From: an uncultured bacterium
GTDB lineage: Bacteria; Myxococcota_A; Polyangia; Polyangiales; Houyiibacteriaceae
Assembly (NCBI GenBank): GCA_938024995.1
Contig: CALJDU010000010.1
Coordinates: 81,808 to 145,807 of the forward strand
Length of the DNA: 64,000 bases
Direction of reading: 5' to 3'
The position numbers were made by a program, and so were the translations under genes. Below, piece by piece: positions 59,413 through 64,000 of the stretch (position 1 is the stretch's first letter; every line of letters begins with the position of its first letter). The notes beneath the pieces were generated by a model. It did not search any database. It had not been told where the DNA came from and saw only the letters and a list, made by a program, of their open reading frames with translations.

Positions 59413-60840
59413 ATGAAGGATCGCGAGAAACGACTCAGCTACATCCGGCAGCCCTACCCGACGGATCGGGAGAGCGCGAAGGCGCTGGTCCGCGGTGCTC
59501 CAAGAGTGCCGCCGGGCCTCAAGTTGGCGCCCTCTCCGAAGGCGCTCCCGCTGATCGGTCACACCCCGACCTTCGCCCGTGACCCCCTCAAGTTCCTGAC
59601 GACGAGCACGCGCGAGCACGGGAAGGTCGTCCGCCTTCGCTTCGCGGCGCTCCCGGGCCACATCATCAACGACCCCGCGCTCGTGAAGCTCGTCATGCAC
59701 GAGCGCGCGCGCATCTACGGCAAGCAGACCCGCGGGTTTGAGAAGCTCAAGATGATCCTCGGCCGGGGCCTCGTCACCAGCGAAGGCGCGTTCTGGTTGC
59801 GGCAGCGCCGGATCGCGCAGCCGGCGTTTCACCGCGCGCGGATCGAGTCCTTTGGGCACGGAATGGTCAAGGCGACCACAGAGCTCATCGATCGCTGGCG
59901 CGAGGGCTCCGTGATCGACGTGTCGGAAGAGATGATGGCGCTCACCTTGCGCATCGTCGGCGAGACGCTCCTCGGCACAGACGTCACCGCAGAAGCGAAC
60001 AAGATCGGGAGCGCCGTCTCGTACGTCATCGCGGATGTAAACGATCGCATCTCCGAGCTCCTCGACATCCCGCTCTCGGTTCCGGTGAAACGAAACCGCG
60101 AGTTTAGAAAGCACCGCGCGACGCTCGACCGCGTCGTCTTCAAGATGATCGAGCAGCGCCGGAAGCAAGACGATCCCGGCGACGACCTGCTCGGGATGTT
60201 CATGTCCGCGCGCTACGAAGACACCGGCGAAGGCATGAGCTCGCAGCAGCTCCGAGACGAGGTTATGACGATGTTCCTCGCGGGGCACGAGACCACGTCC
60301 AACGCGCTGACCTGGACCTTCATGCTCTTGTCACGTAGCCCCAGCGTGCGCCGACGGCTCAAGCAAGAGATCGACGAGGTGCTGGGTGATCGTCCGGCGA
60401 CCGTAGACGACGCCTCGCGGTTGGTGTTCACGGAGCGCGTGATCAAGGAGTCGATGCGGCTCTACCCACCGGTCTGGCTGATCGCGCGCTCGCCGACCCA
60501 AGACGATGAGCTCGGCGGTTACCACATTCCGCGCGGGAGCCTCGTGTTCGTCAGCCCGTACACCCTGCACCACGATCCCGATCTCTTCCCCGATCCGGAA
60601 GGGTTCGATCCAGACCGCTTCAAAACCGAGCCAGATCGTTTCGCCTACATGCCCTTCGGCGCGGGGCCGCGACGCTGTATCGGGTCCGCATTCGCGATGC
60701 TTGAAGCCAAGCTGATCCTCGCGACCATCACGCAACGTTTCGCGCTGAACCTGGTGCCCGAACATCGGGTCGAGCCGGAAACGACGGTGACGCTTCGGCC
60801 GCTCGGGGGGCTGAAGGTTCACGTTCGCGCGTTCGCGTAG
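59413..60840 (+). CDS. Cytochrome P450
   Basis: 475 residues. Heme loop FGAGPRRCIG with Cys422 as the iron ligand; I-helix AGHETT at 290-295 with Gly/His-Glu-Thr-Thr for proton delivery; K-helix ERVIKESMR with the ExxR pair; and PERF-like FDPDRFKTEPDRF. No membrane anchor, so it is soluble. Conserved MPFGAGPRRCIGSAFAMLE fits bacterial CYP110-type or fatty-acid P450s. Substrate unknown; redox partners are not encoded nearby. Divergent from the TAXI-like gene. Confidence 0.95.
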   Translation: MKDREKRLSYIRQPYPTDRESAKALVRGAPRVPPGLKLAPSPKALPLIGHTPTFARDPLKFLTTSTREHGKVVRLRFAALPGHIINDPALVKLVMHERARIYGKQTRGFEKLKMILGRGLVTSEGAFWLRQRRIAQPAFHRARIESFGHGMVKATTELIDRWREGSVIDVSEEMMALTLRIVGETLLGTDVTAEANKIGSAVSYVIADVNDRISELLDIPLSVPVKRNREFRKHRATLDRVVFKMIEQRRKQDDPGDDLLGMFMSARYEDTGEGMSSQQLRDEVMTMFLAGHETTSNALTWTFMLLSRSPSVRRRLKQEIDEVLGDRPATVDDASRLVFTERVIKESMRLYPPVWLIARSPTQDDELGGYHIPRGSLVFVSPYTLHHDPDLFPDPEGFDPDRFKTEPDRFAYMPFGAGPRRCIGSAFAMLEAKLILATITQRFALNLVPEHRVEPETTVTLRPLGGLKVHVRAFA

Positions 60841-60848
60841 ACCTCCTG

Positions 60849-61643
60849 TCAGGGGACCGGGGGAGCGAGCGCGTCGAGATCAAAGAGGTCAGTCGCGGCA
60901 TACGTTCCAACCTGACGCGACGGTTCCGTCGTGAGGTCCGGCGTGTAACGAAACGCGGTCTCGTAGACCCCTTCATCCGAGAGCCGCCCGACCGGCGACA
61001 AGAACATGCGCTCGTGGAGACCGTCGAGCATGTAACGAACGTGGTGCGCGCCATCATCGGTCGCGTAGAGGCCCGAGAGCCATACCGCGTAGGTGTCGTG
61101 GGTCACGATCACTTGAGGCCGATCCCACGCGCCCGTTTCGTCGTCTCGTCGCGTCACGAGGATCTGATAGTTCCGCACGTCGTACGCCTCGTGCGCTCCA
61201 TAGCGGTTGAGCTCCTCGGAGAACGTCGCGTCGACGCGCGCGAGCGCGATGACCGTGTGTCGCGCGGTTCGAATCGCGAGCCCGCCAGTGTAGGTCGCGA
61301 TCGGTACGGGTACCGAGTCGACCGGAGAGACCTCGCCTTCTGCGCTCGGGTCGACCAAGCGAATCTGATAGCTGCACGGCGCGCCCTGCCGAAACGCTTG
61401 GAGACTCGCGGTCGTCCCCGTTACCCGCGAGAGCGTCTTGTGACCTCCTGGTGCCTCCGTCACGAGACGGTCGTTGCACTGAAGGTAAGCACCGCGGGTC
61501 GAGAGAAACTCTGCGTACTCGGGCTCCTCGACCGCGCGGTAGCGGTCGACGGGTGGGTCAGAATAGTCGGGGGCGGCGGCTTTGCAGGCGAGGCCCGTGA
61601 AGCTCAACATGAGCACCAGCAAGGACGTCAGGGGACGGGTCAT
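60849..61643 (-). CDS. Lipoprotein of unknown function
   Basis: 264 residues from an ATG at 61643 that overlaps the stop of the giant Cys-rich gene by one base (TAATG). The signal has lipobox GLAC, Cys20. The mature protein is beta-rich with YQIRLVDPSAEGEV, AIRTARHTVIALARVDATFS and EAYDVRNYQILVTRR. It resembles no family I know. Coupling to the giant surface protein upstream suggests they work together at the outer membrane. Confidence 0.66.
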   Translation of the reverse strand: MTRPLTSLLVLMLSFTGLACKAAAPDYSDPPVDRYRAVEEPEYAEFLSTRGAYLQCNDRLVTEAPGGHKTLSRVTGTTASLQAFRQGAPCSYQIRLVDPSAEGEVSPVDSVPVPIATYTGGLAIRTARHTVIALARVDATFSEELNRYGAHEAYDVRNYQILVTRRDDETGAWDRPQVIVTHDTYAVWLSGLYATDDGAHHVRYMLDGLHERMFLSPVGRLSDEGVYETAFRYTPDLTTEPSRQVGTYAATDLFDLDALAPPVP

Positions 61644-64000
61644 TAGCGAGCCTCCGAGGGACAGTTGAACTGTTCGCACGTGATCGGATCGCGATACGTT
61701 TCGCGGGTTCTACAGTGCGCCTCGATGACCTCGGGAGGGGTCTCGCACTCGACATCACCGTACGGGCACGCCCAGCGACCGCCGCGGCACTCATACGGCG
61801 CGGGAGGTTCTCCGCAGTCCACCTCATGTTCGCATTCGCCGCGAGTCTGCGTGCCGCACCTGGGAGCACGGTCGCCGCAACGTTCTGACCGCTGTTCGCC
61901 GCGTTCGTCATAACCGCACCATCGAACGTCGCTGACCTCGGTGTAGCGTCGGCCAACACAGCATCGGTTCTCAAGACAGACCGCGCGCGGATCTGGCGCT
62001 CCTGTTTCGTCTAAGCAACCGCCACAGTTCAGCATCCCGCCGCAACCGTCGGGCATCTCCCCGCAAAAGCCAGGTTCGCAGGTTGTTGGTGAACAGCCGC
62101 AGCGCCCATACCCGGCGCCGCCACCGCCGCACGAGAAGTTGGTGATGTCTCGCGCGGGGTCATTGCGCTCGGAGCAGTCACCACACTGCAGGACTCGTGC
62201 GCACTCCCGCGCGGACCCTGTGCACGCGGTGCGTTCCCGGTTCATCGGGACAAGCCCGATCGTGTGCCAGTCCCCGCAGCCGTCGTGATAGACGCCGCAC
62301 TCCACTTCGTCGAACATGGAGTCGTTCCCCCACTGCTCCGCTGGTGGAAGGCAGCCGTCGCCGGAGACCGAAGGGTGGTAGTCCCCGCAGGTGCGAGGCT
62401 GACAGCAGTTTTGAATTCCGCGGTCGTACTCGGGCTCTCCGAGAGCGTTCCAGCGCCGCGGGATGCACGCCTTACCGTTCCCGCAGGAGCCGCAGTCGAG
62501 TACGCCATCGCTGCAGCGAAGCGGGACGGTCCCGCAGCTATAGCCGTCGCACGATGCGGTCTCCACGCAGCCATCCCAAAACGTGAACTCGCACGTCCAC
62601 GGTTTGCTCTCGCAGTCAGCCGCCTCCGACGTCCCCGCAGACTCCGAATTGCGGCACGACCCTTCCGCGAACTCCCACACGCCTTCGCAACCGAAGTCCA
62701 CCAGATTGATGCTCCCGGAGAGCCCGTCACCATCGACCGCGGCTTTGAAGCTGGCCTCCGCGCTCGCGATGATCGCGCCGCTCCAACAGGACGCTGGACC
62801 GCAGGCCCCGTCGTCTTCTTCGGCGGAGTACTCCCAAGAGCTCGGGTTCATCCCATCACCGCGGGTCCAGTTCCTCTCATGGTGAAGCTTGACGCGCACA
62901 TCGGCTTCGACCTCACCCTCAACCCCAAACCCGTTGACCGTCCCCGTGACCGCGAACTCGGCGTGCGCGCGAGGCTTTAGGTCAAACGACATCGTGTAGC
63001 ACTCATCGCACTCGGGACACTCGGCGGGAGGGGCGACCGTCCTTCGCTCATCCACGACGTCCACGCTCCCTCCAAAGCCACCCCCTGCCGAGATCTCAAC
63101 CGCCCCCTCGGTATCGATTTTCGCCCAGCGAAGGAAGTCCTGAAGCTTCTTCAGCTCGGGGTTGAACGTGAACCCATAGAGCAGGTCGATCTCACCACCG
63201 ATGTCCGCCTTCGCGCAGCCGCTGTCGACAATGCACATCCCCTGTTCGCCCGGCGTCTGGCAGAGGCTGCACTTCTCGTTGTCCCAGTTTCCATCGAACC
63301 CACCTTCCGCGCGAAGTACTCGAGAGCAGAAGCCGAACGTCCCCTCCGCGTTCGCGCTGATCGACGCGCGCTCCGAGCACTGCTGCGTCATCCCGCTCGC
63401 CGCGCCGGCGACCTCGAAGGACAGCTCCGTGTCGCCTGGTGGCAACCCGATGAATGGGCACACGTAGGCGATGATGTCGGACCCTAGCTCCCAGCCGGGG
63501 ATCTCCTCCGACGAGATGCCGACGGCCAGGGTCTGCGCGGTGAACCCAGTGGGATCGGGCCATATGCAGTCGCAGTCCTCTCGAGGTGCGCAGCAGCCGT
63601 CCCCATCCGCGTCACAGCACGTGCCGTTCGCTTCCGATTCCACTTCGTCGGGGTCGCAACAACCATTGCCATCCAGATCACAGCACGAACTATCGGCAGG
63701 CCTCTCACATGAGTCACCGGTGTCCGCGTCACCTGTGTCCGCGTCACCGGTGTCCGCGTCGCCGGTGTCCGCGTCGCCGGTGTCCGCGTCACCTGTGTCC
63801 GCGTCGCCGGTGTCCGCGTCGCCGGTGTCCGCATCGCCGGTGTCCGCATCGCCGGTGTCCGCATCGCCGGTGTCCGCGTCGCCGGTATCCGCGTCGCCGG
63901 TATCCGCGTCGCCGGTGTCCGCATCGCCGGTGTCCGCATCGCGACTCGTATCGCGGCTGGCGTCTGTCCCCGTGTCCGGATCGCGACTCGTATCGCGGCT
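61643..64000 (-). CDS. Giant Cys-rich secreted protein, C-terminal part
   Basis: At least 785 residues; the N-terminus is beyond the window. From the visible start: Ser/Arg/Asp repeats (SRDTSRD), about 15 GDADT repeats (a 15-bp unit over 63721-63945), then a CCDxDGxGCC zone and a long Cys-rich domain (over 70 cysteines) with repeated C-x-G-C-Q/P patterns such as CGGMLNCGGCLDETG, CDGYSCGTVPLRC and CGNGKACIP. These look like disulfide-knot or EGF-like modules of myxobacterial surface proteins. The frame is open to the window end. Probably a surface adhesin or matrix protein. Coupled to a downstream lipoprotein by a 1-base overlap. Confidence 0.82.
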   Translation of the reverse strand, partial: SRDTSRDPDTGTDASRDTSRDADTGDADTGDADTGDADTGDADTGDADTGDADTGDADTGDADTGDADTGDADTGDADTGDADTGDADTGDADTGDSCERPADSSCCDLDGNGCCDPDEVESEANGTCCDADGDGCCAPREDCDCIWPDPTGFTAQTLAVGISSEEIPGWELGSDIIAYVCPFIGLPPGDTELSFEVAGAASGMTQQCSERASISANAEGTFGFCSRVLRAEGGFDGNWDNEKCSLCQTPGEQGMCIVDSGCAKADIGGEIDLLYGFTFNPELKKLQDFLRWAKIDTEGAVEISAGGGFGGSVDVVDERRTVAPPAECPECDECYTMSFDLKPRAHAEFAVTGTVNGFGVEGEVEADVRVKLHHERNWTRGDGMNPSSWEYSAEEDDGACGPASCWSGAIIASAEASFKAAVDGDGLSGSINLVDFGCEGVWEFAEGSCRNSESAGTSEAADCESKPWTCEFTFWDGCVETASCDGYSCGTVPLRCSDGVLDCGSCGNGKACIPRRWNALGEPEYDRGIQNCCQPRTCGDYHPSVSGDGCLPPAEQWGNDSMFDEVECGVYHDGCGDWHTIGLVPMNRERTACTGSARECARVLQCGDCSERNDPARDITNFSCGGGGAGYGRCGCSPTTCEPGFCGEMPDGCGGMLNCGGCLDETGAPDPRAVCLENRCCVGRRYTEVSDVRWCGYDERGEQRSERCGDRAPRCGTQTRGECEHEVDCGEPPAPYECRGGRWACPYGDVECETPPEVIEAHCRTRETYRDPITCEQFNCPSEAR
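63721..63945 (-). repeat. About 15 tandem 15-bp repeats encoding GDADT
   Basis: The 15-base unit (forward gtgtccgcgtcaccg and variants) repeats about 15 times with silent third-position changes. It encodes GDADT on the minus strand inside the giant Cys-rich gene. No spacer sequences, so not a CRISPR array. Confidence 0.9.

Noticed and set aside
63721..63945. Array of short direct repeats resembling a CRISPR
   Set aside because: The repeats are 15 bp, contiguous, without spacers, and in frame with a protein; no cas gene is near.

Overview
This is a 64 kb stretch of a large, GC-rich chromosome, densely coded on both strands. I infer a myxobacterium-like organism (phylum Myxococcota, close in style to Polyangia/Sandaracinus). 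The pointers are strong G/C third-position bias, frequent GTG/TTG starts, many lipoproteins with Asp-rich low-complexity stalks, MopE-type calcium/copper-binding motifs followed by C-type lectin or SRCR domains, a Hanks-type Ser/Thr kinase with an N-terminal zinc ribbon, AgmX/PglI-like C-terminal motifs, a cytochrome P450 and a CrtI-like carotenoid desaturase. The assignment rests on gene content alone. I found no rRNA, tRNA, integrase, insertion sequence, phage gene or CRISPR array.

Layout. 1-9.5 kb: the end of a UvrD/PcrA helicase meets an M1 aminopeptidase gene tail to tail. Short lipoproteins follow, then an alpha/beta hydrolase, an N6-adenine-type methyltransferase and two unknown proteins in tightly overlapping minus-strand groups. 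9.8-14.2 kb: a Tat-exported DODA-type dioxygenase and a DoxX protein lie divergent from a LysR regulator, with repeated GAACA/TGTTC half-sites between them. A PadR regulator then lies divergent from a CxxCH lipoprotein, with a palindrome over the lipoprotein start codon. 14.2-19.2 kb: a five-gene minus-strand cluster encodes a complete ABC importer whose substrate-binding protein is fused to an OmpA peptidoglycan-binding domain. Coiled-coil proteins of unknown function flank it. This is the best candidate for an undescribed system.

19.3-36 kb: a TesB thioesterase is followed by four tandem secreted proteins that share and exchange domains (propeller-type lipoproteins, a frameshifted chimera and a MopE-lectin protein). 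Next come membrane, Nudix, PQQ-propeller, Smr and serine acetyltransferase genes. The acetyltransferase tail is echoed about 0.8 kb downstream by a 19-codon open frame, with an eroded SRCR-domain gene between them. A frameshifted Cys-rich lipoprotein closes the stretch.

36-49 kb: a DUF4178-type protein, a 58-codon membrane protein too small for routine calling and a phosphopantetheinyl transferase form one operon. A protein kinase, inorganic pyrophosphatase, VWA protein, CrtI-like oxidase, chemoreceptor, PECR-like reductase, HugZ-like protein and SlyD follow. 49-64 kb: a multi-domain response regulator with degenerate output domains, TerC, BamD, an M20 peptidase, an overlapping radical SAM/nucleotidyltransferase pair, a VF530 protein, two paralogous small proteins, a TAXI-type binding protein, a P450 and finally a giant Cys-rich surface protein that runs off the end.

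Three repeat families stand out in non-coding DNA: a hairpin element at 3.2 and 48.8-49.0 kb, a roughly 80-bp tandem repeat at 51.6-51.8 kb, and in-frame 15-24 bp coding repeats that encode Asp-rich stalks.
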